Shown here piece by piece: positions 44,783 to 55,925 of a stretch of 64,000 nucleotides of DNA (positions are counted from its first letter, which is position 1; each line of letters opens with the position of its first letter). The position numbers were made by a program, and so were the translations under genes. Location of the stretch: contig JAKZHN010000002.1 in assembly GCA_037179335.1 (NCBI GenBank), positions 558,001 through 622,000 on the forward strand. The letters run 5' to 3'. Source of the DNA: Cyclaneusma minus. Its lineage: Eukaryota > Ascomycota > Leotiomycetes > Marthamycetales > Marthamycetaceae. The notes under the pieces are model-generated. The model searched no databases. It was not told the origin of the DNA and worked only from the letters and a program-made list of their open reading frames with translations.

Positions 44783-45979
44783 GGAATGTTTGGGGGCCTG
44801 CGAGGCTCGGTCATTAGAGGAAATGAACTTCAATCAGCTCATAGTTGCTGTATTCCGCTCCGCTTACTAACGATACCAGCTGGAGAATTGGTAGGAATAC
44901 GTCTCTTGCTCAAAAATTACACTAACATGGAAAGTACAAAGCAAAGTCACGTTGGAGCGGAAGACGGCCGCTGCTTACGAACTCCGGGGTCTTTAGTAAT
45001 CTTGACGCCGCACAGGAATGCGTTCCTTGTTCCTGACCTGGACCCTGAGATTTGCACTGACAAAGAGGCGTTACACAAAGTGGAACGATTCCGCTGCTGA
45101 GTGCTGAGTCCTGACTTTGGCCACTTGGTGTGGGCCGGGGAGGCGTGGGGTTCCCGTTCAGCTGTGAGCTGCATATGCACGTCAATATGCGGCGCGCATC
45201 CTCCCAATCTTCAACGGGAAGGTCAAAAATCGAGAAGATCGAGGCGGTGACGGTCCGCGGTGTAGAGTAGATTAAAAAAGCACATAGCTGGGAAACAAAA
45301 CAGCGACTGCCTAACCCTTTCTGGTGGCAATTTGGCTGATGGCTCCCGTCTTGACCGGAAATCCAAAGTCCGGCCCAAGAAGCTTTCACGGTAGTACTAG
45401 TTGTCGAGCAGTTATTCAACCCTGCAGGGGTCTCGGAATGTGGCGTTCTGGGACCTGAGTACTCGTGCTGTAAACTAGTGTGTAGTAGTGCGGCCCAGTT
45501 TTCCTTATACAGCTATGGATTTGCTCAATTAGACACTCTGCCTTGCAGGTGGCCAATCCAAACGCTTTCAGAGAGAGCTTAAATGACATTAATAACACGT
45601 TGATCACTTGGAATAGCCTCAGGTATTTACTCGCACTGTTCAAGTCGTCCCTCATTGGCAGAAGCAAGCTGATTCTATCAACTCGATTGGCTCCCTAACC
45701 ACACTACTATACACTAGTTTACGTCGCGAGTACAAACTGGGTGCAACATAGCTTCTTTCAAGTCCCAAGTCTCCCGAGCATAGAATGTTCGAAAACGGAG
45801 GCTTGAACTGCGAGCCCTCGTTCAAGTTTCAAAGTGGAAATGTTTGATCTCTAAATCCGAATCGCAGTGATACAGTGCAGCAGTAGTCTTGAAGATGACC
45901 GTGCCAAATCTTACATCTCTAGTATCGATGTTGCTGCTAAACATTCAAGAAAAACTCCGCTATTTCCATATCAGCTGGT
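44783..45979. other. intergenic, no gene
   Basis: This is a 1.2-kb spacer inside the redox gene set. Frames at 44922-45419 (-) and 44786-45100 (+) overlap each other and have no domain. No missing cluster gene (regulator, transporter) can be found here. Confidence 0.45.
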
Positions 45980-47394
45980 CTAGGTGGACTCATGCGCAGA
46001 CGGCAAGACGGCTTCAATTACCCCGTGTTTCGCACCATCAGCGCGCCATATCTTGCGCAGGACGAGTCCAGATGCATCCAATAAGTCACGCCACTGTCTC
46101 TCGGTTCTCTCCATGCCTCCAAAGCTCATCATGTTCAGATCCTGTAATGCCATGTCTCTTGGAGCTTGTGTGTTTGGCAGAACCATGTCCGCAATGATGA
46201 TTCGGGAATGCGCCGTCATGGCTTGCCGTGTGTTCTTCAAGATTTCTGATGACTGGGACTGATCCCAATCATGGAAAATTCTACGAAAATAGTAAGCTCG
46301 CGCTCCTGACATAAAAGCATGTTTAGCAACCAAGTAATCAAGTTATTTCCTGGGATTGGGAGAAAGAGTGCCTACCTTGAATGGGCTGCGGCTTGAAGAA
46401 CGACGAGACGCTGGTCTCAATGTACTCCGGCAGGCCACTGGATCTTGCATCTGCGATCACGTCGGGTAAGTCCTGAAGGACCAATCTCCCCTCAATTTGA
46501 GGATAGTCGTGCTTGATCGCCTCGAGTGATTGGCCGCGTCCTCCACCAACATCAACAATCAAGACCTCATCCTTGCCGATGGGCTCTTTGTTCAGTTCTG
46601 CCGCAAAAGGATACGCCCCAGAGCGTCTCCCGTTGCCGATAGTCGTTTGAGAGCGCATTCCTGAGTTGAAGAGCTGCATACGTTCCGGGACTTCATTCAG
46701 GTATTCCCAGAACCCCAAATTCGTCTTCGCACCCAGCTGAAAAGGACCGTCTGCATAGGAACCATTGCTCTGCCATCCAGTCTTCATTCCATATTCGGGA
46801 ATCGCAAAAACACCCTTGCTCGTGAAGTCGTAGTTCTGGGCCATCATGTCGCGGTTCTCTGACTTTAGGTAAGCCTTCGAGAGAGCATTGTGGGTGTAGC
46901 TTTCGTCGCCGGTCTCGAGGAGCACGTGTGTACTGGTGCAAGCACGGAGGATTCGAACTACGGATTTTTCACAGTTAGAACAGTTCAGTCTAAAAGGTGG
47001 GATCGGAGAGGGAACTTACCCAGTAGTTGCTTGTTCACTCCAAGCTTGCATGCCAGCTTTTCGGCGCTGATGCTGGTCCCATCAGAGGGTATCTCTTCGA
47101 AGGCGCGCATAGCTATTGCACTGCGGATCGCGGCATTCTGGGCAATCTGGCGAGGAGAAAAAATTGCAAAGTTAGTGTCTGTTTCTAAGTAAACTATCAA
47201 GAGAATCTCCTCACCTGCGTCGCAATATAGTACACGTTTTCCTCTGGCTCTCTGGCAGCAATGCCGAGTTTTTCTGCGCACTGGACGATCTCGAGTCTTT
47301 GTTTCTCTGGTAGTTTATGGCTCTCAGTCAAGACCCTCGAGACAGATCTGAGGTCCTCGAGGAGATAATAGATTTGGGCAGCATCGGTAGGCAT
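45980..47394 (-). CDS. SAM-dependent O-methyltransferase (COMT-like, family 2)
   Basis: Exons 47394-47215, 47146-47020, 46957-46376 and 46305-45980 encode 404 residues. An N-terminal winged-helix dimerisation part (about 30-110) precedes the Rossmann-like methyltransferase domain. SAM motif I is VDVGGGRG (237-244). The acidic ribose-binding region is LVLQDLPDVI. The catalytic base is His308 in FHDWDQ. The family methylates hydroxyl groups of phenols and polyketides (for example sterigmatocystin and related fungal enzymes). All key residues are present. It shares the stretch with a 2OG oxygenase, a laccase and an FAD monooxygenase, which suggests an aromatic substrate. The start is supported by a TATA element 80 bases upstream. 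Confidence 0.93.
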
Positions 47395-47473
47395 GATGCA
47401 GGACGTGTTGGGGTGGTTCTCGTCGTTGAAAAGTTACTTCGTTGTATGACTTAAATATTGACGGGAATCTTTA

Positions 47474-47481
47474 CTTATATA
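47474..47481 (-). promoter_or_regulatory. TATA box of the O-methyltransferase gene
   Basis: On the minus strand TATATAAG lies 80-87 bases before the ATG of the O-methyltransferase gene. Confidence 0.55.
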
Positions 47482-48179
47482 ACTGTATTCGGCGTAACGA
47501 AACGATTACCTCTACTATCTATTAGAGCCTCCGATATAAAGTCCGCGGCCTCGGAACAAAACAAGTCAATGAAAACCCCTGCACTGATTTCAATGTCTTA
47601 GTTAACATGCTACGCCTTATGGCTCAACCCTGGTATCCTATCCCAAGCTTCTTATCTACCACACATGTGGCAAGGAACGCGGAGCCTAATGCATGATATA
47701 GTGGAAGTGGCTTTCAGCTGCGATTTTGCGGTCTCATCATACATACACCGCCCTTCGAACTACGCCAAGTTTGTAGTTGTCATCGAGCATGTGTTTACGA
47801 ATTCGCCATATGGCCGTTAGATTGGAACCTGGAAACCCTTCAAGGCATCGGTTGAGCTGACACTCCAGCCTCACTTCATGAGAAAGTGCATCCAACCGTT
47901 TGTAATCGGTGAGTATCGTGCTAAGCTAGGTATTGGATTCCTTTTACGAGGGCTGCGGGGTATACACCACCGGATCAGAAACTCCGTGTTATCACGCGAT
48001 TTATGAGGCTGTCTTAGCCTTCTGCGAAGTCAGCCTGAGATACTGGGATATTTATCTATGCGTCGTGAAAAGCCAATCAAAATTGAGCCGGACCCCCCTC
48101 ATTCCCCGGTACTTTAGGCTGGACCAGGAGACTGGGAGTCCGGACTGGCAGTTCTGAGTTGGTTCAAATCAGATTAAAC

Positions 48180-48252
48180 CCCCAACCCAACCGCCCTAGG
48201 TTGGGTAGAACCCTTGACCTGACCCGACCCGACCTATTGCCATCCCTGCCAG
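48180..48252 (-). mobile_element. possible hAT-type transposon end (remnant)
   Basis: Read on the minus strand from 48252, the sequence starts CAGGGATGGCAATAGGTCGG and continues with repeated GGGTC words to a hairpin AACCCAACC/GGTTGGGT. CAGGG(A/T)TGGCA followed by GGGTCGGGT is a common form of hAT terminal inverted repeat. I could not find the opposite end or a transposase in the window, so this is at best a remnant or one end of a small non-autonomous copy. Confidence 0.35.
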
Positions 48253-48388
48253 GATAAGGTATATGCAGATCTCTGCAAGATGGTTGCGGGCTTTCTCACC
48301 CTCCTCGGCGCCTCCGTAACAAGGGTAAAGTATAGTAAATATGACCATTGATAAGAGCCAACGCACGTGATTCTTATCAAGAAGTTTT

Positions 48389-48394
48389 TATAAG
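48389..48394 (+). promoter_or_regulatory. TATA-like box of the 2OG oxygenase gene
   Basis: TATAAG in the context TTTTTATAAGG lies 132 bases before the ATG of the 2OG oxygenase gene. A second weaker TATATAG lies at about 48403. Confidence 0.45.
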
Positions 48395-48520
48395 GCAGTA
48401 CGTATATAGATTTTCACAGTATTGATATCTGATATAAATATCCCAGTCACAAAAGCATTCTCCTCTCTGTAAGACTGAAACTTTCGTTACTCTGACTCGC
48501 CGCCACACGTACCTACGAAC

Positions 48521-49790
48521 ATGGCTCATTTGGAGAACTCCCAAATTCAAACGGAAGAGTTGCCCACGATCGACTTGCAAGCTCTTTTGGGCCAAGAACC
48601 GCAAGAAACCGAGAGACTGCTCCTAGCCGCTAAACAGCATGGCTTCTTTTACTTAGATCTCGGTGGCATTACAGACATCCACCTCTCTTTGAAGACCCTC
48701 GAGGACATCTATGCTTTCGAAGAGAAACTCTTCAATCTCCCTCAGGAGGAGTTGTTGAAGTACGATGTTGATGAGATCGGATTCATGAAACTGAATGGGT
48801 AAGTCAAGAAATGGACATATTCTGGAACCCAGACAGCTCATTCCAGCAAGTTATAAACCGAGAGGACGAAACGTGGCAGGTATGACTCGAGTACTTTTGT
48901 TTTGACTTCATCAACGCTCATATACCAGCAGGCTTGAAAAGTGGAAGGGACGGCTTTGAGAGCTATGCGGTAAGAATCGATATATCAAAGCCGAAGCTCA
49001 GTTGCTGTAGACCACATCTAATGGATTTAGATACCCAAAGACGGCGTACTGAATCTTGGTGACGAGGCATTTCCCCGACCCGCAATATTCGACGAGCATA
49101 TGACATTGTTGTCAAATGCAATGCGAGCTATACAAGGAGCACTGCTCGCAATTCATCAGAGTCTATCGCGGGCATTGCAACTGCGCGAGGGTGAAAGACT
49201 TGAAGATTTTCACAGACTCCATGAGACATCCCCGTGTCTACTTCGTCTGCTGAGGTATCATGCTCAACCAGAGGAGGAGCGTGGAGCTCCGCAGACACCG
49301 CACACTGATCTGGGAAGCTTGACGATGCTGTTCACGAAACAGCCGGGCTTGCAGGTCCTGGCTAGAGGCACAGCGGACTGGAAGTATGTGGATCCCAAGC
49401 CTGGATGTGCCATCGTCAACATTGGAGACGGCTTGTCCATGATGACCAATGGCCTGCTGCAGTCGAGCCTGCATCGAGTGGCGCCGCCACCGGACCAAGC
49501 TATGGCAGAGCGATACTCATTTGCATTCTTGCAGCGCGCGGAGGAAAACACCCCTCTGACTGGCCTTCCAAGCCCTCTGATTCCACATAGCGATGACGTG
49601 CCGCAGCCCGTCACTAGCGGTGAATGGTAAGCGGACTCAGCTCTCTTCGTGACAGCAGAGAGACGAACTCGAGATGAGTAGGATTACGCTAATTTCACGA
49701 CAACATAGGTTGAACCAAAAATTCGCCATGCTGCGCGCGAGGACCCATGATGTCCAGAAGCAATGGGTTCTGACTGGTCGTGACAACTGA
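48521..49790 (+). CDS. 2-oxoglutarate/Fe(II)-dependent oxygenase (isopenicillin-N-synthase-like)
   Basis: Five exons (48521-48798, 48851-48879, 48932-48969, 49031-49626, 49709-49790) encode 340 residues; two exons are only 29 and 38 bases long. The N-terminal DIOX part (LPTIDLQALLG, AAKQHGFFYLDLGG) precedes the double-stranded beta-helix. The iron-binding triad is His206-x-Asp208 (PHTDLGSLTML) and His263 (SSLHRV). The 2-oxoglutarate-binding RxS is Arg276/Ser278 (RYSFAFL). All catalytic residues are present, so hydroxylation, desaturation or ring closure is possible. The conserved joints YKPRG and NVAGLKSGRDG confirm the micro-exons. It is divergent from the O-methyltransferase and convergent with the laccase. 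Confidence 0.93.
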
Positions 49791-50423
49791 GGCATATGGA
49801 TGAAATCCAGATCGCAGAACATGAGAAATGGTTATTTTCGCAGCTGTTTTTTTACTTTTTTGTCTTGTGAATTGACAACGATCAGAAGGAAGCAGTCAGC
49901 TAGCAAAATTGACAATATGATGCAAATGAAACAAGTCGTAATTTGCGCTGTTTCTAAAAGAGTGACAACTGAGAAGAACAAGATTTCGCTCACTGAAAAT
50001 GATTGTGTTGATGATGTCGTTGGCTTGTGAACACACCTGGTAGTGAACTCGTGTCTTACCACCAGTCCACATTCCCAGAGTCCTCCCAAGAGATCAACAT
50101 AGCCTCGAGAACAACCCAATCATCATCCAGCATAAAAGTTCGGAGGCACACGAATCTCGAGTTTTTATACTGGGCGGAAAATAACTCTGCCGATACTAGG
50201 TACGTAGACGACTTCCCGTAGGAGCGCAGTGCGTGCAGCAGCTGAAAGACATACGGCGGTATTGTGGCAAGATGTGTTGATATAGGTACAAAGGATTAAT
50301 TACACTTCAAAAGACTGCCACGCATTGTCCCACGCCCTTGCAAAGAATTATGAATCAATTTATCTCTACGTTAATAAGATCGCTAACCTGGCCCTCGCTA
50401 CCCCTGAGCCCGGGCTGAAAACA
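49791..50423. other. convergent spacer, no gene
   Basis: A 633-base tail-to-tail spacer between the 2OG oxygenase and laccase genes. Short frames only. Confidence 0.45.
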
Positions 50424-52778
50424 TCACACCCCACTATCGAGCTGGTCCACAACATGATGACGAGACCAGTAATCCCAGTCTGTACATGTTTGCTGCATGA
50501 CCTCGGGGATTTCCATCTGCTTGATATGCTGCGGCTGCTCCATAATGTTGATATACAACCCTTCCGAGACGTGCCTAGAACCATCCTTCGGTTAAATCCG
50601 AAACATTAGATAGCAAGGATGATATCAAACTTACCATGCAATGTGACAATGGAAGGCCCAGACACCAGGATTGTCGGTGACAAACTCAATGACTGCGTAC
50701 CCAGCCCTGCGGATCTGGACCGTGTCTCTTCGCTGAGGGTTTTCGGGGTTTACGATACTGCGGCCGTCCCATCTCCCCTCGCCTTCGGAGATGACCCAGA
50801 AATCGTGCCCGTGGAGATGCATCGGCTAGGAATTAGTGAGCTGGCTGAACTACTCCTGGGGGTCATCTAATTCATGGGGAGGAGAACACTCACATGTGAA
50901 AGATTGGTATTGTCTTCGGAATCATTGTTAAGAATGAGCCGAACGGACGAAGCGGTGCCAAAATTGTAAACGTTCCAGCCAGGGTCGCTGTCAGGGTACG
51001 AGTAATTCTTTTCCGAGGCGAGGAGAAGAATAGGATCGTTGTAGTCCCCATGGTAAGCCCGGTTATTGACTTGCCACTCTTGATATCCGCTCGAGTTGAC
51101 CACTCGCGTAATATCTAGCGTCTCCGTCACCGCCGGTTTCGCAGGAGGCTTGATAGGAAAATAAGGGACGGTCATGTTCAAAGCGTCCTAAATCTCAATT
51201 TAGTGAGTTTTTCGTAAAAATAAAGTAGAGTGCTCACATTGTTGCAGCGTGCGAGGTCGACAAAAGGCCACGCTTGACTTGAGGGGTCCTTGGAGACGTC
51301 GGCGTTCTCATAATAAATTGCAGCTTGCATGTTAGGAGTGTCTGTTCTCGAGCAGATCACTGACATGTTCCCACGCATCCAAAATGAGTCATTTGGGCCC
51401 CCACTAGCGTGTACTAAGATGTCTGTTCTTTGCCCGATCTGTTTTGACATTAGAAGAATCACCTAAAGAATTATAATAAGAACTTACTGCAAGGGTTACC
51501 ACGGTAGTGTTATACGGCTGTACAGGAACAAAATCATTCGCAATGACAGTCATAACATGCCCATCGATCGTGAAGTATTCGAAACCTTCTGCTCCAGTGT
51601 TCAGGAGTCGCAAACGGTATGTTTTACCGGACGTGAACGTGAACTTTGCGTAGGGGACTGAGGAACATGGAGTTCCATCGGTTACAAGGGAGCAATCATA
51701 AGACCCATGTCCATTGATCAGGTTCCCTTGTGAGGATGGGCCCCAGAGACTCTGATCAAGGCCTTCCGCTCCGGCAATAAGTTCCTCCGAGGTTTTATGA
51801 TACCCTAGACCGCTATTAGTCAAATTCCTAAAGTCCTTAACTAAGCAGGAAACTTACAATCAGAAAGCATCACAACCCCCAAATCGACGTCGTAGTGCAT
51901 TTGACTCGGTCCGTGGATTATTATGGGTCCCGCGACTCCGTCCGCGTATTGAGAAGAGTAATGCGAATGATACCAGGATGTGCCGAAAGTGTCGGCACGG
52001 AACTTGTATCTGCGAGGTTTTTCAGTATGACAATTTAACGAGGTCAAAATCAGCAGTCCTTACGTGAAAGTTGCATTTGGCGTGATAGGACATTGTGTGA
52101 CGCTAGGAACGCCATCATACCAGGGTGTCTCGCTTTGCAAAAGTCCGTGCCAATGAATTGACGTTCCCTCTTCGGGCCCCAAGATTCTGTTGTGGACAGT
52201 AACTAATAAGGTCAGCTGATGGCCTCACCCTGATGGAAAAATTCACAGAAAAACGTCACTTGCCTTGGATCCAATCACCCCAGTTCGCCTCTATGACAGG
52301 TCCTGGCATCTGGCCGTTGATAAGAATCACTTCTCTTTGGTAGCCATCAGGAGATGCAATTCCTCGATCAATAGTGAAGTCGTATTTGCGGGTAATTCCA
52401 GTGTTAGGCATAGAAGCCGGGTTGAATTGAGCAGTCTTGTTAGTCACCCATGCAGGTTTTGGCCCCCCCTGTAGATGCTCGTGATCAGCACATGAGGGGA
52501 TAGTTGTGTTGCATAGACTGGAATGTGACAGAAACCACATACGGGCAGGTAAAATGGATAGCGAGGCGAGTCGAGCTGACCGAGTGGGTTAGATGCAAGA
52601 TTGGTTGCAGACCTGCAGAAATGTCAGCCCCCAAGAATCGGTGTGTCAAGTACATGCAGCATGCAAGCTCCTGCATATGCAGATCGCCGTACCTTGGAGC
52701 AATTGCTACTGGTGTACCAAGAACTGAGCTAATGCATAGCATATAAAGAAATGCAGCAAGCATGACAGGGGAAAACAT
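50424..52778 (-). CDS. secreted ascomycete laccase (multicopper oxidase)
   Basis: Ten exons: 52778-52693, 52612-52543, 52468-52264, 52202-52064, 52009-51858, 51804-51488, 51438-51238, 51187-50894, 50825-50635, 50574-50424. They join to 601 residues. A signal peptide (MFSPVMLAAFLYMLCISSVLG) is followed by three cupredoxin domains. The copper ligands are HWHG (137-140), HSH (181-183), HLHGH (491-495) and HCHIAWH (547-553), the last holding the type 1 Cys548; the axial position is Leu558, as in high-potential laccases. The protein ends DSGV, like the DSG-type C-terminal plug of ascomycete laccases. It oxidises phenols with O2 outside the cell or in conidial pigment/toxin pathways. Intron 3 appears to use a GC donor. 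Confidence 0.92.
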
Positions 52779-52894
52779 CCTTGCGAACTTGAAGAGATAG
52801 TAGTAACTACACGAGATGGAGAAATGTAGAATAGAATCGAAGCTAAAAATGTTACTGTAGTTGAACCAGAACTTAGATTCGGTCTTCTGTACCT

Positions 52895-52902
52895 TATTTA
52901 TA
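52895..52902 (-). promoter_or_regulatory. TATA box of the laccase gene
   Basis: On the minus strand TATAAATA lies 117-124 bases before the laccase ATG, a consensus TATA element. Confidence 0.55.
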
Positions 52903-53598
52903 TGAAAGAATTCCCTAGGCACCTGAAAACACAGTCAGTGTTCACAATAGCTGAGAAATGGATTTTGCATGGATCAGAATCCACTATCGTTGATTCCTTT
53001 CCAAAACTCACGTCCCGTGATTTCGACGTATTTAGAAATAGTCAAGCGCAAGAGTTTCTCGAAGTTCCGATGATGATCCTGGATCGCAAGGAAGGGTCTG
53101 GCCGATTGGCGAGGCATAGAAGCTGAAAGTTAGAGTCATAGTGCTTGCCACATATTGCTTCAGGGGCTGTAATACGAACTCGAATCTGTCTAAGATAGTT
53201 AGGTAGTAAACTTATTGAGTTCCAGCTAGGATCTATGCTGGAGTGACTTACTGCGGGTGGGTGGACTAGCGTGGTGTGCGGTGTGCCGCTCCAGGCTGAA
53301 GCCATAAGCAGCCGCAATCTGGCTATAGCACTCTAGCCCGCCTTGACAGCTTTCTGATCATCGTTCACCAACTTACTTACAGCGGAAGCTCTCCCATTGG
53401 TGGAATGTTACGAATTATGCAATACTTACCCACGTATTGGCAACCGAGTTCAGTTTGACCCCTGGACTGAACCCTGGGTCTGGTCGGTTCGAAAGGAGCT
53501 GATATGCTGACTTAAAATCCTGCAAGGCGCTCCGGGGAGCGGAAATAGGAAATTGGTCTTCTCCGCATATTCCATTCTCTTATATTCGCGAGAATCCT
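52903..53598. other. divergent intergenic region laccase / FAD monooxygenase
   Basis: About 700 bases hold the rest of the laccase promoter and the promoter of the FAD monooxygenase. No gene is seen. A short palindrome-like stretch with ACCCCTGGACTGAACCCTGGGT lies near 53458-53482. Confidence 0.4.
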
Positions 53599-55106
53599 AT
53601 GGTGGCAACACAGATTTCAAATCAAACACCGACCAACAACATGTCGAGCTTTCAAGACACTGCCCCAGCCATACCGAGCCCTCTTCATGTTGTTATCGTA
53701 GGAGCCGGACTTTGCGGCTTAGCCGCTGCCATATCAACCTTACTTGCGGGTCATCGAGTCACCATTGTGGAGGCGGTTTCCGAGCTGAAAGAGGTTGGCG
53801 CTGGGCTACAGCTCACTCCGAATGGAACACGGCTGCTGAAGAGTTGGGGAATAGCTGACAGGCTTGCCGACAGCGCAACTGCTCCCAAGGAGTTCAACTA
53901 TTATCGGTATGACGGTCGAGTATTGGCTCATCGGGACAACTACGACCTTGAGATTTTGAACAGATATGGATCGCCAACCTGGTGCTTACACAGAGCTGAT
54001 CTACAACGTGCAATGGTCCAGAGAGCAGTCGAACTAGGAGCTAATCTCCTTCTCGACTCAAAGGTTGCTCAGGTTGAGCTGGAAGAGTCAGCTGTCATAC
54101 TGGAGAAGGGGGCAGTGATCAAGGGAGATCTTGTACTTGCTGCTGATGGTCTCTGGTCTTCTCTTCGGAGCATCTTTGCTGGCTACAGCATTTCGCCCAA
54201 ACCGACTGGAGATTTGGCCTACCGAATTATCCTTGACGCCAGTACCATTGAAGATTTGGAACTTCAAGAATGGATCGCCAGAAAAGGGTTGCATATCTGG
54301 GTGGGACCTGGCGTCCATGCCGTTGCCTACGGCGTCAGAGATGGCCAGATGCTCAACTTGGTCTTGCTTATTCCGGATGATTTGCCCCGTGACGTTGCAA
54401 AAATCGAGGGGAACGTGAACGAGATGAAAAAGTTGTTCGAGGGATGGGACCCTACGTAAGTCTTGGCTCTTGTCAAGGAAGAAGCAGCGGGACTGATCAG
54501 CTCCAAAAGTCTCACCAGGTTTTTGGAACATACGAAAAGAGTCGAGAAATGGCGACTGCATCATCTTCCCACTTTGAAGTCATGGAAAACTTCATCGGGA
54601 TCTTTTATTCTGGCGTAAGAAACCCCGATCTTCATAACAGCGATTCACTTACTGATCATCTTCGTTTTTAGGGGCGACGCTTGTCACGCTATGCTTCCAT
54701 ATATGGCCCAGGGCGCTAACTCCTCTCTCGAAGACGGTGCCACTCTTGGAGCCCTTCTTGCGCATGTGTCATCGAAACAACAGATACCTAGAGCGATCGA
54801 CATGTTTGACGCGATCCGGCGCCCGCGCCTAGATCAGCTTGTGCGAGAGACATTTCTCCAGGGTCATGAACACCATTTACCAGACGGCGAAGAGCAGGTA
54901 GCGCGTGATCTCCGCTTAGCAGAATCCTTCAAACCATACGACCTGAACGCGCCTGTGGAGGAATGTTGGTAAGTAAGAAGCCGAAGAACCAGGTGCCAGC
55001 TCTAATCCTTTTCAGGACGCATCCAAAAATTCAAAGCTGGATCTACTCGTACAATGTTTACGAGACTGTGGAAAAGACGTTCGAGGAGAACCCCTTTTGG
55101 AAATGA
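53599..55106 (+). CDS. FAD-dependent monooxygenase (salicylate-hydroxylase-like)
   Basis: Exons 53599-54455, 54510-54614, 54672-54968 and 55016-55106 encode 449 residues; a second in-frame ATG at 53641 would give 435. The flavoprotein monooxygenase motifs are all present: the Rossmann GAGLCG (35-40), the DG motif in LAADGLWSSLR, and the GD motif GDACHAMLPYMAQGANSSLEDG. The layout is that of group A aromatic hydroxylases (salicylate 1-hydroxylase, 6-hydroxynicotinate and polyketide-tailoring enzymes). It uses NAD(P)H and O2 on an aromatic ring. It ends the five-gene redox set and is divergent from the laccase. No membrane segment or secretion signal is visible, so it is probably cytosolic. Confidence 0.93.
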
Positions 55107-55925
55107 AAAGGAGGCCGTACGCAAGAGAAAGTAGCAGAAATCTCAGCAGGCGTGTTCAACCTCAAGCTTTCAGTTGCCGCATTGTTGGTTAAATAGCTAT
55201 TCAGAAGTAACGGATCGAATATCGACTGTGGTGAATTCTTGGTTGCGCAGCTTGTCGCAGTCGTAGCCGGTCTTCCCACGTCACTGTGCCACTGTGCCTG
55301 GTGTCTGAAGCCACTTCAGCGGCTCAGCCTTCGTCTACGCCGCAGTTCCCGTATCTCTACAATGCTGATATTCGGTAAAGATTTGAGACATGGCTTGAGC
55401 AATTGGTAAGACGGAACATAGTGGAAAGTCGGCTGCGATCTCGCCTTGTTGGTTCCATAATGCGAGCGGATGGGGGCGAAGCGGAGGAAGTGGCAATCGT
55501 GGAGTTCCTGGTACAAAGGGGTGACTCCTGCACGAGGCAAGCTCCAGCGCCAAGGCTGAGGCTCCGTGGTTATCGCTAGTGCTATGTTCATGAATCGCCG
55601 TCGACGAGGAGGTGGTTGTGCGTCAATGACAACAAGCTCACGACGGGCCATTGACGCCACGCAAATAATAGTTGTAAATATATAGATGGAGAGTATGGAT
55701 ATGCGAGTCTCAAGTTGAGATGGTGTGAAACAGCGATACGGTCTCATGTGGTACATGCGGGACCTGGGTACATAAGGTTAAATCGATGCAAAATACTCTA
55801 ATACGGTTGCGACTAGCGCCCGGCGCGACCAGCCGCGACGTGCACCATCTTCACGAACTCGAGCGCCCTCAAGAAACAGATCGCCCGCTGTCTTGCTACA
55901 GGCTGCGCAATGCGAGAGAGCGACA
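55107..55925. other. intergenic, promoter of the neurofibromin gene
   Basis: An 819-base spacer. A 146-codon minus-strand frame at 55316-55756 is Arg/Pro-rich without a domain and is not called. Confidence 0.45.

Larger units (their letters stand above)
47482..48520. other. divergent intergenic region OMT / 2OG oxygenase
   Basis: This is a 1-kb spacer that should hold both promoters. No gene is seen. Near 48180-48252 there is a hAT-like terminal sequence and a hairpin AACCCAACC...GGTTGGGT, listed separately. Confidence 0.45.

Noticed and set aside
43614..55106. Calling the redox genes a cercosporin-type (perylenequinone) cluster
   Set aside because: The enzyme classes overlap, but there is no polyketide synthase, transporter or regulator in the window, so naming a product would go beyond the evidence.
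55316..55756. 146-codon minus-strand frame before the neurofibromin gene
   Set aside because: No domain or signal peptide, Arg-rich composition, and an overlapping frame on the same strand.
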